64,000 nt of DNA, from positions 62,001 through 126,000 of the forward strand of contig CAMPDV010000300.1 in the NCBI GenBank assembly GCA_946699065.1, given 5' to 3'. The position numbers and the translations under genes were made by a program. Shown here piece after piece: positions 45,460-61,039 of this stretch; within the stretch, counting starts at the first letter, position 1; each line of letters starts with the position of its first letter. Below the pieces are notes generated by a model, which was not told where the DNA came from, did not search any database, and was given only the letters and a program-made list of their open reading frames with translations. Source of the DNA: Loxodes magnus. Taxonomy: Eukaryota > Ciliophora > Karyorelictea > Loxodida > Loxodidae.

Positions 45460-47457
45460 AGCTTTTTAAGTATTCCAATTTTTTTAATTAGAATATTTTA
45501 TTTGTTTATTAAATAAGAACTCTTTTTAATTAAAATTAAATTTATTAATAAGCTTCAAAGTATTAAATGATTTAAGCAATATAGTTAACTATGTTTAATT
45601 AAACATATTTTATTTATTATTATTTTGCTTTATTTATAGTTCTTTGAACTTCGCTTTTATAAATTATTATTATAGCTACTTCTTACATTAGCTTCTTTTC
45701 ATCACTATTTTAATAATCATACTATCATTTTGATTTTAAGATTTTAAATTAAAAGAGTCAATAAACTAGCAAGAATATTTGTAATTAAGGCTTTTAATGA
45801 GAAGAATGTAAAGATAAGGCTATCTAAATGCACGTAAAGAAAAAAAATTGTTATTTAATCTATAACTTGTTCCCAGATATTTACCTTTCTTTGCTTCTTT
45901 TTATTTTTATTTATTTCTTTAATTGGAATTAATTCTATTTCATTGAAACTGGTTTTAAATTACAGAAAGCGCTTCATGTTTAACTAAAAATTTCAAGTTA
46001 TCTTCTTAATTTGATTTCAAACTTCTAAATATTATCTAATGATTTAGGTCAGAAAAATCTAAAACTTTAATTTGCTTTTATATGATCTAAAAAAATGTTT
46101 CCCTAACTTAAGGCTTATATCTTATATTTCTTATTAACAATTTTAATAACTGGATAGATGGCTTTAATCTTTTTTAGTTTAGTTGTACTTTAATTTGGAC
46201 ATAGTGCGCTTAGAAGCAAATATTTTTATAAATTCTAAGAGAATATATCTAAACTAGTTTTCGAATATGTAGTAATTTAGATTTCTAATATTAGATAATT
46301 CTATACTCCTATATAGCTAAATAATCTCTGTGGTTAATAAAATCTTTGTGCTTAATTAAAAAATATTTATAATTTTTGCTTTAAAGGTTTATATTTAGCT
46401 TTTCCTGGTTTCTTACTTAATAAAACCTCTTTTAATACAAATAAATGTAAGTAATTATTTAAACAACAGATACCAAAAAAACCTCATCACTAACACTTCT
46501 ACATCAATATCTTTGATAAGTCAATTTTTTTAATTCATACTCAAAATCTCTAGCATTTACACTAAAAAGATAGTAAAATTAAAAATTTTTTCGAAAATAA
46601 ATAAATTAGAACATTTAAATCCTAAACAGAACTTTCCTTTAGAAATTCTTGATATTAGCTAAATACAAAAAAAAATTTACCAAAAACAGAGCTTTTACAT
46701 TATAAAAGTAAAATAAAATTTAATAATAAACAAAAGATAAAAATAATAAATAACTATTTACTAAATTAAAAAATTGAAAAGCTAAATCTTAATAGAAGTT
46801 TAGATATTTTAGTAACTAAGAAAGTTTAAAAGCATGATAATAAAAAAATCACTTAATAAAGAGAAAAAAAATTTAAAAATGATACGAAAAATGAATTTTT
46901 AAAAAAATTAAGAAATTAAATATAAACTCATAAGAGTAAAATATTACAAAAAAAATTTATAGACTCATTTATTATAATTGAAAAAAAAAATCTGTCTCGT
47001 TCTCATATCCATCCCTTTTCTTAATTTAATCTATAAAATAAATTTATCTTTTATATAATAAGAGATGAAAAAAAGATAGAGGATTCAACTATGATACATA
47101 AGAGAGAAGGCCTGAAAATTAAGGCTTTTTTGAAAAAGACATTTTTGGAAGAAAAAAAAAACTAGCATGACTTGAGAAAAATATAAAAAACCATAGAAAT
47201 CTAAAAGTGCCATAACATAAAGAAAACCATTTGTTGATTTTTATATCAATTTAATTTTAATATGACCTATATTCGAAAAAGAATCGATTAAATAACACTT
47301 TTCTTGGATAATTAATAAGAAAGTCTCTAAAACATATTTTTTAATATTTGTTAATATATCTCAAATCGGAAATTCGAAAATTAAGAGATTAAAAAATACA
47401 AAAAATCTCCTTGAAAGAATCATTAAAAATTAATTAATTTTAAACTTAAAGAGTTTT
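45460..47457. other. AT-rich stretch with no recognised feature (unit 2)
   Basis: Counterpart of 14380-16368, nearly identical, nothing recognised. Confidence 0.4.
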
Positions 47458-47735
47458 GGATTGCAACTTCTTGCCGTTTAACAACACCAACACTCCCTTC
47501 ATGGGATAACGGGGATATCCTGTTGCTTTCGAAAAGCAGCTGCCAGGGAGCTCCATCGCTATGGGCAGCCAGGCTTCAAGCCCCTACCAGGAGTGGATAA
47601 TCAAGAGGAAGGCGTTCCCTTGCAAAGGTTGACTTTGACCAGGGACTTTCTCAGCGACAGGAAAGGAACTTGTTCCTAGCCATAAAACCAGAAAGTATGA
47701 TTCAGAAGGTCAATCTCAGTTCCCACCATCTTTTT
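47458..47735 (+). ncRNA. Structured RNA-like repeat, copy d
   Basis: Same 278-base element as copy b. Its 5' hairpin GCAA-CTTC-TTGC pairs perfectly, unlike copy b. It ends CCACCATC then TTTTT. Confidence 0.55.
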
Positions 47736-48347
47736 AATTATAGAATCATTAAAAATAAAGTTAAACATAAAAAAATAGAATAAAATAAAATAAAAACTAA
47801 CGATTAATAAAATATTTGAATAAAATGTAAAAATTGTATATGTAAACTTAATATTATTAGCAAAATTCTAAAAAAAAATTTAAAATAAAACTATCATTTC
47901 TAAAAAAAAAAAAAAAAAAAATGTTGTAAAATAAAAAAAATAAGAAGTAATAAAAATCGAATAATCATAACAATTACTTCAAAATAAAAAAAAACAAACA
48001 TTTATAAAAAAAAACAAAACCTTTTTAAAGAAAAAAGCAAAGAAAGAAAAAATATAAAAATCGATATGATTAAATACTAAAAAAAATTATTAAATGAAGA
48101 AAAACATTTTAAAGTGAAAGCGAGAAAAGAACGATATCAAAGTGAAGTATCAAAAACAAAATAAAGATTGAACCTAAAAAAAAACAAATCTTAAAAAAAA
48201 TAGAACGAAAAAAATGCGCAAAAAGAAACAAAGAAAACTTTAAAATGATATTAAAATGCATAAGAAACGTACATTATATTTACATTTAAAAATATTGAGA
48301 ATAAAACAAATAAAAATTATTCAAGAAAGATGAGTTATAAAGAATAA

Positions 48348-48403
48348 GCCCAGCTAGCTCAGTCGGACTCTTAATTTGGTGGGTTCGAGCTCCACGTTGG
48401 GCG
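48348..48403 (+). tRNA. tRNA-Lys(CUU)-derived pseudogene (unit 2)
   Basis: Identical to 17261-17316, with the same internal deletion. Confidence 0.75.
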
Positions 48404-48426
48404 TTTTTATTTTTATTAGTTAATAA

Positions 48427-48499
48427 AAAGATAATATCAGGACTTGAACTCGGAACTTTCGAGTTATAGTAGAATATTCTAACCACTGGACATTTGAAT
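48427..48499 (-). tRNA. Degenerate tRNA-like sequence (unit 2)
   Basis: Counterpart of 17340-17412 with two base changes; same convergent layout. Confidence 0.45.
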
Positions 48500-48853
48500 C
48501 TTTTTAGTGCAAAATTATTTCATATGAGTATCTATAATGATGATATTTTTAAAAACAGCAAAGTTAGTCATTTTAGTAGTTGCTATAAACTTGAAATCAT
48601 AAGTTTTGAAGGCATATACTATTTAAAATGCTCTAATATTTTTTAAAATATTTTCAAATAACATTTATTTAAGATTTTGGTCTAAAAATAAATTTGTAAA
48701 AAAAAGATTTAATCTCAGAATATTTCCTGCCATATACAGTCATGATATCTTTAACTTCCTAAAAAATAAAAAAGTTAATATAGTTAAAAATAAATACATC
48801 TATATGGCCCGTTTTCTTTTGATATAACTATTACGATGTTTAAGTTGTAAAAA

Positions 48854-50221
48854 ATGGTTCAAATAGAAACAATTTAGTATGAAAAATATTTGATTTTTTT
48901 GATGGCTTTTTATAGATCAGGATAAGACATTTATTTAACCTATATATGGCTAAGATAAGCACTATATAAATAATTCTAAGAGAATAATCCGTGAAAGTTC
49001 CTAACTTGATGAGCTTTTAGAAGAAATTGTAAGGAAAATAATTATCGGAAGAACTGATGATGAGGAGAAATAGCTCTCTTGAAGCAGCTTTAAAGTATAG
49101 GGATCATATAAATTTTCTTAATCCTAGTGACTATGACTTCATACTTTTTAATATGAGAGATTTTGAAATAGTAAAGCATTCTTAAATAACTGATTTATGG
49201 TGTCTTTTCTATGGTTTATTTTTTACTCATCAATAAAATATAACAGTTGATGGATTATCTGACTAAATCCTTAGAATGATTTGGGAAAGATTTGCTAGAA
49301 ATATTCCAAGTCTTTAAATGAAAAACATATTTGAAAGATACTAACTGATTAAATATTTACACAAAAAAGCATGAAGTTCAGTGCAAAATACGACATTAAG
49401 TTGAAATTTTATATTGGATCGCTTCAGAACAGTATTTTAGAGATTTGGTGGAATGCCTAGCTTATATGCTACTTAGAATAATTTATTTTTAGTAAGGTAA
49501 AATTGAAAAAATTTGAATGGAATTACTACTCTATGTTTAGTAATCTGTCCAAGTGTGAAAAGCTCCTTAAGAGATGCGGAAGTTGCCGAATTTATTCTAG
49601 GAGCTAGTAAATTTAATAGATGTGTTGTTTGAACAGGAGAGTAGATGCTTAGATTAGTATAATAAAATGCTCCCATACTTCATTAGATTAAAAAATACAC
49701 TAAAATACTTAAAATGTTCTTAGTATTTAATAAACTGAATAAGTAAAGTAAATAAAACTAAATAAATGTGAAATATTTATCAAATCTTAAGATCTCCCTT
49801 TTCAAATAAAATTCATACATCTTAAAATAGCAAAGAATGGAAAATTATTATTTTCAGTTTAGCAAAAGACTGAACTGAAGAAATGCTAGAGCTATCTAAG
49901 AGAAAATTAGATGGTTGTAAAGAAGAAAAACTTACCCCACCTTTAGGAATCAAATTTATTTTACTTATAATTGAAAGAACAATTTCTTAAAGAAGCGCAG
50001 TATATAAGGTTTTCAAGGAAAGACTTCCTAAGCTTAACAGTTACGATATGAATTGGAGAAAAAGAAAAAAATCAGGTAAAGAATAAGCAAGTCTTATAGC
50101 AATGTAATTAGGATAAACTATAAGAAAAAATCAGGATATATAGAAAAAATATGTAGGAGAAAGTGAAGAAAAGCAGGAAGAAATATAAGAGGAAATGTAA
50201 GAGGAAATTGAGTATTAATGA
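48854..50221 (+). CDS. Gene F, unit 2 copy
   Basis: ATG 48854 to TGA 50219-50221. Only a few differences from unit 1, none changing length, so the same three possible AAA-TAR switch points are present. Functional notes as for 17767-19134. Confidence 0.55.
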
Positions 50222-50983
50222 AACTTTTAGTTTATAATCTTAGATATTATTTACAACTCTATTTCTCCTCCTTTCGATTAAATTAAGTATTCCTTCAGAA
50301 AAAGCTATTCAAACAGTAGTATCTTTGACAAGAAAAAGAAAGAATATAACAGCAAATAGATGACGAGGCAGGATATCCTATATGTTTTCATCTTTCTCAT
50401 AAATTTAGAAAACTACTTTGCATGGTGATCCAAGTCATTTGTAATGTCAAATATATCTATAGAGTTTGAGTTTTTGTCCTCTATATAGATAGAAACTTTA
50501 AAAATACTTTTAATTAAACTATCGTTTAAATATTTATATTCTAATATTACAAGCTCTTATTGAAGCAATATTAAAAGCTAAAAATAATTAAGATTATTTA
50601 GCTTAATATATTTAATTTAATAATTTAATTTAAAATAAAATTTAATTTTCAAAACTTTAAATAAAAAATGTTTAAGATGCTTTCTTAAAAGCAATAATAT
50701 TTAGTAAGCTTATTTGAAAACTAAATTTTATTTAAAAAGGTTAAATCTAATAATTAAATTATTTTAAATTATTAAATTTATAAAATTTTAAGTTTTTTCT
50801 AGCTTGGATAATTATAAATTACATCTATTTACATGAAATTCAAAAAATACCAAAATCCAATAGAGCTTCTTTACTACCTCTTCCAAAGATAAAAAGGAAG
50901 AGAGCAAGCGAGATGCCATTTCTTCTAACCTCACGTCTTTGCTTTAATTAGACTAACCTTTTGGTCAGCAAAAAAACTTAATA

Positions 50984-51796
50984 ATGGATCTAACAACTTC
51001 CAAAGAAGGGTAAATGACAGAAACAAACTCTGTAAACTCCAAAAACGGAAGAGAGACCTCTAAATCAGCAGGAGATGGCATTGCATGGCTAGAAACGATT
51101 CTTTGGATACAACTCAGATCAAGTTGATATTGAGTAATTTGCATTGATGGTGGCGAATTTTAATGAAGAGGTTTAAAAGTAGAAATAGTTGAACGAAAAA
51201 CTAATTTTCAAGCCAGAAGAAAAAAATTAAATGGATGGGGATCATATAGATAACTATGAGCACTAAATATATGCGTTCTTCAACATCCAATACCATTAGG
51301 ATAAGAATAAAACTTAGCTGAATGATTAAGTATTGAAATAAGAATAGAAAATTCAACTCTTAAAAGAATCAAGAATGGAATAGCTAGATACTGGATCGAT
51401 CTCAATGGTCACCAAACCCTAAGCTTAACCTTGAACGAGACTAATTCCGATTAGGAAGAGATACTTTCGCTTATAAAACCAATAAAAGCTATATCAGAAC
51501 TGTAAGAAGTTTCAATAGAAACAAAGGGATTTCTGATAAGCAAAGCGAACAGAAGCAATTGGGCTGAACAAGATTTTTTTGCACTAGAATGGAAGTATGT
51601 ATAAGAGGAAGAACATGGAGTTATAACCAAGCCCGACAGGAATGTAGAAAGGTAAAACTATCTAAAAAAATCGCAGATGGGAACTCGAAATCATAAAGTT
51701 GCCCTAAAAATTTTAACGAACAGCGGTGAGATAGAAACACTGTACTTCTTGAAATTTCTTAATAGCAGAGAAACAATTTCATATAATTATAAATAA
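50984..51796 (+). CDS. Gene D, unit 2 copy
   Basis: ATG 50984 to TAA 51794-51796, 270 residues. The two amino-acid changes against unit 1 are Gly to Glu and Leu to Ile; the other four differences are silent. Notes as for 19898-20710. Confidence 0.75.
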
Positions 51797-54700
51797 ATAA
51801 ATTATTATTTGCTGTTTTATCTAAAATTAATATAAAATCAAATAGCTTCATTTAAAGTGCGCTATTTCTTTACATTCATAACATAGATATTTATTTTCCT
51901 CCAAAAATTAGGAGTTTTTATAAAAAAGAAGGAATTCAATAATACTAATGAAAAGATAAAATTATACTTTTTAAATAAATATTATTTCATTTAAGTTTAA
52001 TTTCTCGATTTTAGTTTAGCAAACAAGCCAGATCTAATACTATGATAAATATGATTTGCGTAGAAAATTTCTAGAATTAAAAAATTGAAAGTGAAAAAAT
52101 GATCAGCAAAATAACCTTTTCGAACTTTATTTAACATCATCGTAATTTTTTAATAGAATATGCCAATTTGAAAGAACATAATTTAAAAATATAGAAAAAT
52201 AGATTTATTTATTAGTGAAGAAACTTAGTTTATTGGAAGATATTCGCTAAAATTAAATTAATTGGAGTCTAAATTTTAAGTAATATAATTACGATATAAA
52301 TAAGTGATTATGACAAGAATTTAACAAATATAAGAAAATATTTAATCTAAAAGAATATGATAAATATTATAAATGACACAATTTAATAATAAAATTATTA
52401 CAAAGAAAAATGTATTTAAACAAATAAAAACTAAATATAAAATTTCACTATTAAAAATATTTAGAATCTAATAATAAAAATTATAAATAAATATACATAA
52501 GCAATAAAAATAATAAGAAATGAAAATGCTATTAAATAAAGTGTGAAAGAATTATATAAATTAAACTATTTGATTTATAATTATTTTAAAATAATAATAT
52601 TTATTTCTATATATAACTTAAAATTATTTAAAACTATGCTTAAAATGTTTAAAAATAAAGAAAATTATTTTTTAAGCTATTTAAATATATTAAATAAGTT
52701 TAACTATATTTTTAAATACAATACATAAATTTTATACTTTCTTTTATTTCTAATTATATCTTAAAATGATATTATATTTTTATTACATTTTTAATCATTT
52801 TACAAATTAAATATTTTAAATTTGATATCTAAATATTTTTTAATTTATAAAGATTTTGCTAAACTAAAGTTGTATGAAAAATTAATTAAAACTATTTTAT
52901 AAATATAAAAATATATTATTTTAATATATAATAAGAAATTAAATATTTTTATAATAGATAAAAAGAATCCCTTCATGATGTAAAATTGATTATTATATTC
53001 TTTATTTACTTTATAATTTCTTTGTTTAAATTTACTATCTATAAAATACATTTTTTACAATGCAAAGGCTTTAAAATTCTAGTCTCACATTTTTTAATTT
53101 TTATATATATTTGAAGATGATAACCACTTGCTATAATATAATTAGAAAGAAATTCTCTTCGATAAAAGTATAAATATTACTTATAAACTTGATAGAGTTT
53201 TTAATTGATTGCAAAATAGATTTTTATAATAAGTTTCGTCGAAAATGTTTAAAAAATAAAGTTTAATAGAAAGGGATATTTGAAACTAAAAATAAGAAGG
53301 GATATATACTCTATTGATATAATTTATTTTATAAATAAATAATTTTTCCTTATGTACCTATTTTAAGTAAAAAAATAGCATTTTCCAGTCTGTTAAACCT
53401 AGAATTTGAAAACTTTGATTTTAATTATAATTAGTAAAATTGCATTAATTATTAAATACTAATTATTACTAATTATTTTTTTATGAAATTTAATATATAA
53501 AAATAATAAATATACGTAAATAAATTATAAATAGTATTATAATAATATTATTTTCACTAATAATTAATAACTATAAATGAGTAAGTTTTTATAAAATTTA
53601 ATAACCAGAAATATTTTAATTAAAATATTTAAATAATATTAAATTTTAAATAAGCAAGAATAATGTTCAAATTTATTATCATTTATATTTTATTAATAGA
53701 AATTTATCAAAAATTTTAATTTAATTTAATTTATTTATTGTTCTTAGACAATCTTTAACTCTCCTTTTAATAAAAAATGGTTTTAATTTCATATTTTTTT
53801 ATTTATAGGCATATTTGAATCAATAAAATTAAAAAATAAATATGCTTTTAATTCAAAATTTTAATTAATTTTGCTACTTTACTTAACATTTAAAGTTAGA
53901 ATCTTAATATTGATATAAATTAAATTATTTTTTTTTAAATTTAGTGGGATTTCATATTAAGTTTAGAAAAAGAATTAGAAAATAAAAAATTATATTATTT
54001 TTACTTATTTATTAAAAATTTTCACTTAAGCAGAAGTAAATTTGAGATTAGTAAAATAATTAGTACTTGTACCATATATACATCCATAATTTATGAAAAA
54101 TAGTAAAAATAAACTATCTTCAAATAGGCTGATTATAAAAATCTGAGATTTAGAGAATTTTTTTAACATTTTTAAAGTTTTTAATTTTTTATATTTTGAA
54201 ATTGAAAGTTCTAAGAATAATAATTTTTTTGTTGAATTTCTTTATTTAAAAAGTCAATCGATGCAAGATTAATAAAATTTTTATTCTTTAATATTTATCT
54301 TTATCACAAATATTGTTAAATATAAAATTTTAAATTATTATTTTTTATTTTTTAAATTAATTAATTTATACTTTATTTTTTTCTTTTAGTAATATTTTTA
54401 AATAATTTAATAAAACTGATAGCGTCAATTAAACTATTAGTAATTTTTATATTCTCTTTTTATAGAAAAATTTAATTTCTTAAGTTTTCCTTATAATTTT
54501 CATTTAACTTTTAAAAATATTTAACTACATTTCTAAGTTAAAATAGAGATTACATAATTGATTATATGTTTTATCTAAAAATTAATAAAATATTTATTTA
54601 AAATATAATTTAGAATTATATATTTTCTTAATATTTTTTAAATTATATTTAATTAATGTTTTTGCATTTACTTTGGTTTTTTATAAAATATTAAGAGATT

Positions 54701-55441
54701 TGATATTAACTATTTTAAATTTTTATTAAACAAATAGAAAAATAATAATTTTCCTTATTTTAATTTAAAATATTATTCTTCATTAATAAGAAATACAATC
54801 ACAGTTTTATTAAATATTTTATCTAGAGGATAAGAAAATTTCTTATTAGTATCTAATTAAACCTATCTTTAACTAGTTAAAGTACTTAGAATATTTGCAA
54901 GTATAGTTAAAGTAAAAAGGAATTTTCTTTTAAGTTTTTATGAATTAGTATTATTAAATGAGATAGTAAAGGAGGCTATATTAAACACAAGTGTTTTAAG
55001 ATAAATAGAGTATTTTAGATATATAAATAATTGTCTCTATTGAAGATTTAAATTAGCTTTTCTTTATTTAATTATATAAAAGAATAATGTTTTCTCTTTA
55101 TTATTTATTTTAGTACATATAATTACCTAAATGCTTTATAGAACTAGTATCATTAATACTTTAAATTTAATATATTCTTATACTCACTAAAAATTATAAA
55201 CTTAGATAAATTAAGACTAAATATTTTACAAAATGTACCTTTTTATCAGTTTTCCAAACAAAAGTTAATTACAAAAAGATAGTTAATAAAAAGGAATATA
55301 TAAATATAATTTAAATATATGAAATCTATAAATAATCTAAAAATCTAACTCATTTTAATGCCTAAGTTTCAAATAATTCTATAACTATCTATATCATCTT
55401 TTTAGGTTTAAATCTTTTGTAATAAGATTAATAAATGAGGA
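51797..55441. other. Gene-poor AT-rich stretch (unit 2)
   Basis: Counterpart of 20711-24355; nothing recognised. Confidence 0.45.
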
Positions 55442-58400
55442 TGTGCTATAAAGCAAAACATAGAAAATTGTTGATTAGGAACAATAAGATATAGAATAAT
55501 AGTAGACTAATAAAATGTATTAAGAGTAAATAATAATCAACTAGATTAATTTTAAATAGCTTATATTAGCTAATATAATATTTATATTATCTCATACTTT
55601 ATTACAAAGAAACATATTATGTTAAGTTTACCCTTTCTATTAATTCAGAAAATAATAATAGAATATATTTAAAATATGCTTTCTTTCTTAAAAAAAGCTT
55701 ATAATTTTCTTAATAGAAAATAACTAATTTTAAGAAAGAGTGTATTAATAGTGGTAAATATGTTTTTTGGATAAGTATAGAATAATAGAATTAAGTTTTT
55801 ATCTTTAAATAAACTAGAATAATTTAGGTATTATTAATTAGAAATGATAATTATAAAAATAACATAAATAATAAATATAATATTAGTTTGTTATAAAAAG
55901 AGAAAGTTATCTAAATGTATTAATTATAACTAATCTAGAGAAATTAAATTAATAACTAATAAAGCTAAAAGGATAAAATATTAAGTATTTAATAGACATA
56001 ATTAAACATATTAAAGCTTATTTTAATAATAAAACTAAATATTACTATTTAATAATTGTAAGATAAAATTAGTGATACACCATTTATAATTAGTTTAAAT
56101 ATTTACTTTCTACTACTTATATTTACTACATTTATATATTTTGCTTAGAATCAACATGATAAATAATAAATTATATTAGTTTATTATTATAAGAGAGACC
56201 TTTATAAATAAAAGGCTTTAATGAAATAGTAGTAAGAAAGTGGATAATTAAAAGAATTTATCTTATAAATTTAAATGTTTTGTTTTAAATAATTTGATGT
56301 TTTTTAATATTTATTCAAATGATTAATAAGAAATTTATTTTATTTCATTTTTTTAATTAGTAAATAGCTTAAAGAAATCATTTTTTATTGATTAAATGTA
56401 AGTGAAAAGTAATAATTAATAGCAATAGTTTTTAAAAAAATGTAATATTTATTTATCATTTAAAAGGGTCTACAACGAAATAAGGTTTTTTTAAGAGTCT
56501 TTGATTTAAAGCACAAATTAATAGTAACTAATAAATGCATATTAAAGTTATTATAATAAGGATATAATTCTTCGTTATAAACTTTTGGTATAATGGTTTA
56601 TTCTTTTATTTAAAAGTAAAAGGATATAAAATAATTAAAATTGTAAAAGTTTGCACACTATTAGTTTAATATCTCGTCTTGTTTTAAGACAAAAATAGAA
56701 AAATCTATGTTTTAGAAGATATTTATAAGTATGCTTAATAAATAATTTAATTGTTTAATTATATTTAAATTAAGTAAATAAAATTTATTGAGTTATTTTA
56801 ATTGAAAATTTATTAAAATAAGTTATAAAATTAAAATGGAGAAAAAAGAAAAGCAATTTACTAAAAGTATTTTTTTAAGAAAACTCTTAAGAGCAAGAAG
56901 CCACATTTTAGGAAAAGTATCTCTTCTTCATTTCAAATATGAAATTCTGCCAAACTTATGCTACTAAAAGTTAATATATAAGATCAGTTATGACCAAAGT
57001 AAAGGTATTTCTTTAATATTTTTAGACTAAGTCATTACTGACACTTCAGCTGTGTTATCTGTAGCTATATCAAGTGACCTGAATTGAATTGTATCAGGTT
57101 CAGCATATCCTGAAAATTCGATAAAGATCTGGAATTTCCAGACAGGTGCTCTCCTAAGAACTATAACAAGACATAATTATGATGTTTACTCGGTAGTAAT
57201 CTCCTATGATTCTAAATATATTATATCAGGATCTTACGATAAAATAATCAAGATCTGAAAATTATAGAATGGTTCTCTCCTAAGAACTATAACGGGACAT
57301 AATTATTATGTTAACTCGGTAGTAATCTCCCCAGACTCTAGCTATATCGTATCAGGATCTGATGACGAAACCATAAAGATCTGAAATTTCCACAATGGTG
57401 CTCTCCAAAGAACTATAACGGGACATACTTCTATAGTTAGATCGGTAGTAATCTCCTATGACTCTAGATATATTATATCGGGATCTTGGGATAAAACTAT
57501 AAAGATTTGGGATTTCTAAACTGGTCAGCTTGTGCGAACTCTTACTGGGCATTCAGACTCAGTTTTATCGGTGATAGTGTCTAAGGATAATAGGTATATA
57601 ATATCTGGTTCAGATGACAGTACTATTAAGATATGGGACTTCTCTTCTGGTTAGTGTATTCGTACTCTTTAAGGTCATGCAGGTGGTGTGCGTAGTATTC
57701 AGTTAAGTGTTGATTCAAGTGTTATATTTTCTGGTTCTGGTGATAGAACAATTAAGATTTGGAACTTTTATAAGGGTGAGTGTATATAGACTTTGCAAGG
57801 ACATACATCGTATATATATTCTATAGCATTTAGTGTTGATAATAGATGGTTGGTGTCGGGAGCGGATGACAAGACGATAAGAAAGTGGAGAATTTCGAGT
57901 TGAGTAACTTGCTATTTGACTTAATTTAATTTTACGATTAAAGATATAAGATATTGGTAATGCATTTAAATGAATGTTGAATGGTAATAATGTTTTTGGT
58001 TATATGAAGTGTTTGCTTTTTATTTATTTATTAAAAGGTTGTATATTATTAAATATTCTTGGTTTAAAATAAAGGTTGAGTAATATAGGTTATTGAAATT
58101 AGTGAGGTATGATATTTAAAGTGGTAATGTTTAAAACATTTAAAATATAATTATGGTAAATGAAGACATGAAATAAGTTTAATTTTATTCTATAAAATTT
58201 TATAGATTTATTTTTAGATTTTGTAAACAATTTTTAGTTAAGTATAAATTTTCATTTTTTTTGTGAACTAGTTAAAATATTATTTATAAGGTTAAAGTTA
58301 GTTTATAATCTTGATTATTAATTAAAAATTTAATTAAGTGTTTCATTTTATTTATTTTATTTTAAATTAAATTTTGTTTTTTATTATTTATTTTTTATGA

Positions 58401-59125
58401 TTAATATTTAATATTGATTATTAATTATTATTATTAATTATTATTGCTATAAAATTTTTAATTTTATGTTTCCGATTGGAAAATAAAATTTTCTGATATT
58501 AAGTTTTTTATTTATCATTATTTTTCAATTTTAGAGTTTAAATTTCATGAAAACAAAAATTTTGTTTTTTTACTCAGCGTTTTACACTACCAAAGATTTC
58601 TGGGACGGAATAAATTTTTTGATTTCGGGATAAAAAATCCTAAATAGGATTAAAATTTCAAGAAAAAATTCCAAATATAAAAGATTTTTGAGAAAAATAG
58701 GAATAAAAAAAATTTTATATTAAAATAGAATTTGGAAATCTTTTTTGTTGAAATGTTATTTTGTAAAAATTAAAAAAAATTTTTTGATTAGAAAAATTTT
58801 TAACAAAATTGTTTTGTTTTTGATTTAAAAATATATTTTTGATAAGGTAAATTATTTTTGAAATAAAAAAAAATTATTGTTTATGCTTTGGAAAAAACAT
58901 TTTTTAATTTTGAAATTCTTTTCGAGTAAATGAAAAAATTCGCTTTAAAAATTTTTAATATTATAAGAATTTACTTAAATGAAAAAGATCTTAAGAAAAA
59001 AGGAGATATAATAAAATAAACCATGAAATCGTGAAAAAATTATCCTTTTTTCACTCTGAGTTATTCGCTACAAAAGATTTTCAGGATGGATAAATCCTTT
59101 TCTTAAAGAGATAGAATTTTAAAAG
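55442..59125 (+). repeat. Right arm of long inverted repeat (unit 2)
   Basis: Inverted partner of 36100-39728 and near-identical direct copy of 24356-28060. Confidence 0.85.
56836..57903 (+). CDS. Seven-blade WD40 beta-propeller protein (unit 2)
   Basis: ATG 56836 to TGA 57901-57903; same 1068-base length as the unit 1 plus copy, with only one base difference that I noticed in the coding region (a TTT to TAT change in blade 4). All in-frame TAA, TAG and TGA codons are conserved. Function and domain notes as for 25773-26840. Confidence 0.92.
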
Positions 59126-59626
59126 ATGTTAAAATTTTTTTAAATGAATTTTAAAAAGTAAATATAAAAAAATAAATGAAATTTTAGGAAGAAACAAAAT
59201 CAGTAAAAAAAACCTCTATAAGAGTCCTTACCGTTTATAATAGATATTATTAATTGTTAAAAAACCAATCTAAAATAGTAAAAAATCTCTTTATAAAATA
59301 TGATCAATCAAATAGAAAAAATGAGGTACAATACATCTGTAATAATAAATTTTAGGCCAATCTACAAAGAATCTAAACAATTAATTAAACTAAGATCTAA
59401 ATAATATATCTAACCTAACTATATCAAATATATAAATAAAAACTTATTAATCAAGTTTAAAAAAATTTGTGCTTAATTATAATAATAAGAAAAACATGAA
59501 AATTTAAAAAGAAGAGTAAAAGAGTTTTGAAAAGAGCTTATTACGAGCATTTTATCTTTTTTTTAGTTTGCGAAAAGATGTTAATTTAGAAGAGAAAAAT
59601 TAGTTTTTAAGAAAAAATTGCTAATT

Positions 59627-59904
59627 AAAAAGATAGTGGGAGCTGAGATTGACCTTCTGAATCATACTTTCTGGTTTTATGGCTAGGAACAAGTTCCTTT
59701 CCTGTCGCTGAGAAAGTCCCTGGTCAAAGTCAACCTTTGCAAGGGAACGCCTTCCTTTTGATTATCCACTCCTGGTAGGGGCTTGAAGCCTGGGTGCCCA
59801 TAGCGATGGAGCTCCCTGGCAGCTGCTTTTCGAAAGCAACAGGATATCCCCGTTATCCCATGAAGGGAGTGTTGGGGTCGTTAAACAGCAAGAAGTTGCA
59901 GTCC
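59627..59904 (-). ncRNA. Structured RNA-like repeat, copy e
   Basis: Same element as copy c, inverted relative to copies b and d, with the terminal T-run in the minus sense. Confidence 0.55.
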
Positions 59905-61030
59905 AAAACTCTTTAAGTTTAAAACTAAATTAAAGAAAAAATTGCTATATAAATATTTTTTCTCATTTCGTAATATTAAAAAGAAAAGCTTTAAAGATAA
60001 GTTTTCTGATTTTAAGCAAATTGAATATATCTACTATGCATATAGAAAATTGTTTTATTTATTAATCTTAAAATTTGAATTTCTAATGAAGCTATTTTAT
60101 TAAAGTTGAAAACTTTTTTAAAAATGAATGATTATTTATCATATAAAAACATTTGTTAGTAAACTATATAAATAATTTGAATATATGCAAAATAATAAAA
60201 ATCTTCACTTTCTTGTAAATTATCTTATATTCCATCTAAAATAAGAATAAAATTATATTCTAATATTAAATAATACGAATTACCAAAATGAAAGTGTAAA
60301 TAATTAAGAAATCAATATACCTTCATTATATCAAAAAGTTTAAAAGAAAAGCTTTAATCTTTTGTATTAATTAAAATAATATATAAAGTGTAATTTAATA
60401 ACTATTATAATTATATCTATAAAAAATTGGAAAAATTTCGTACAATATAAAAAGAAACATATATAGCATAATAAAAAACAAAGTTTCTACTAAGCCGATA
60501 ATGCTAATACTACACAATTTCATAAATAACCTTAATAATGAGCTATTTTTGTTATATTCTAAATTATTAGACAACTAAATTATAATTTTTAATTTAAACA
60601 TTCTTTTAATAAATGTTTGATTTAATATATAATATAGTATTTTTTAATTTAAGATACTAAATATTCATAAACATAATAATATTTAAAATGCTTTATTTAA
60701 TATAATTTTTAAAAGATTAAGCACTTATTTAAATTTAAAATATCTTATCAAGAAATTAAATTAAAATGTTTTCATATTCATTTTCTAATTAAATGGTCAT
60801 TATTTTTTCCTTATTGATCTATTTGATTGATGTTTTAAAGATTGTAATTATATTTATTCATAAAGTATGACATCAACTGTAAATTGCTAGATTATTTAAA
60901 GATAAAAATTTAATTATTAAAGCAATTCTTTTATAAGATAAACAGTGATAAGATGATATTATAGCTTAAAAATCTAATTTTTTCTGCAAATTGATTTATA
61001 AAACAAAACTTATTTTTATGTGAGATTAAT
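59905..61030. other. AT-rich spacer before LINE-B (unit 2)
   Basis: Counterpart of 28847-29960; nothing recognised. Confidence 0.35.
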
Positions 61031-61039
61031 TGAAGATGA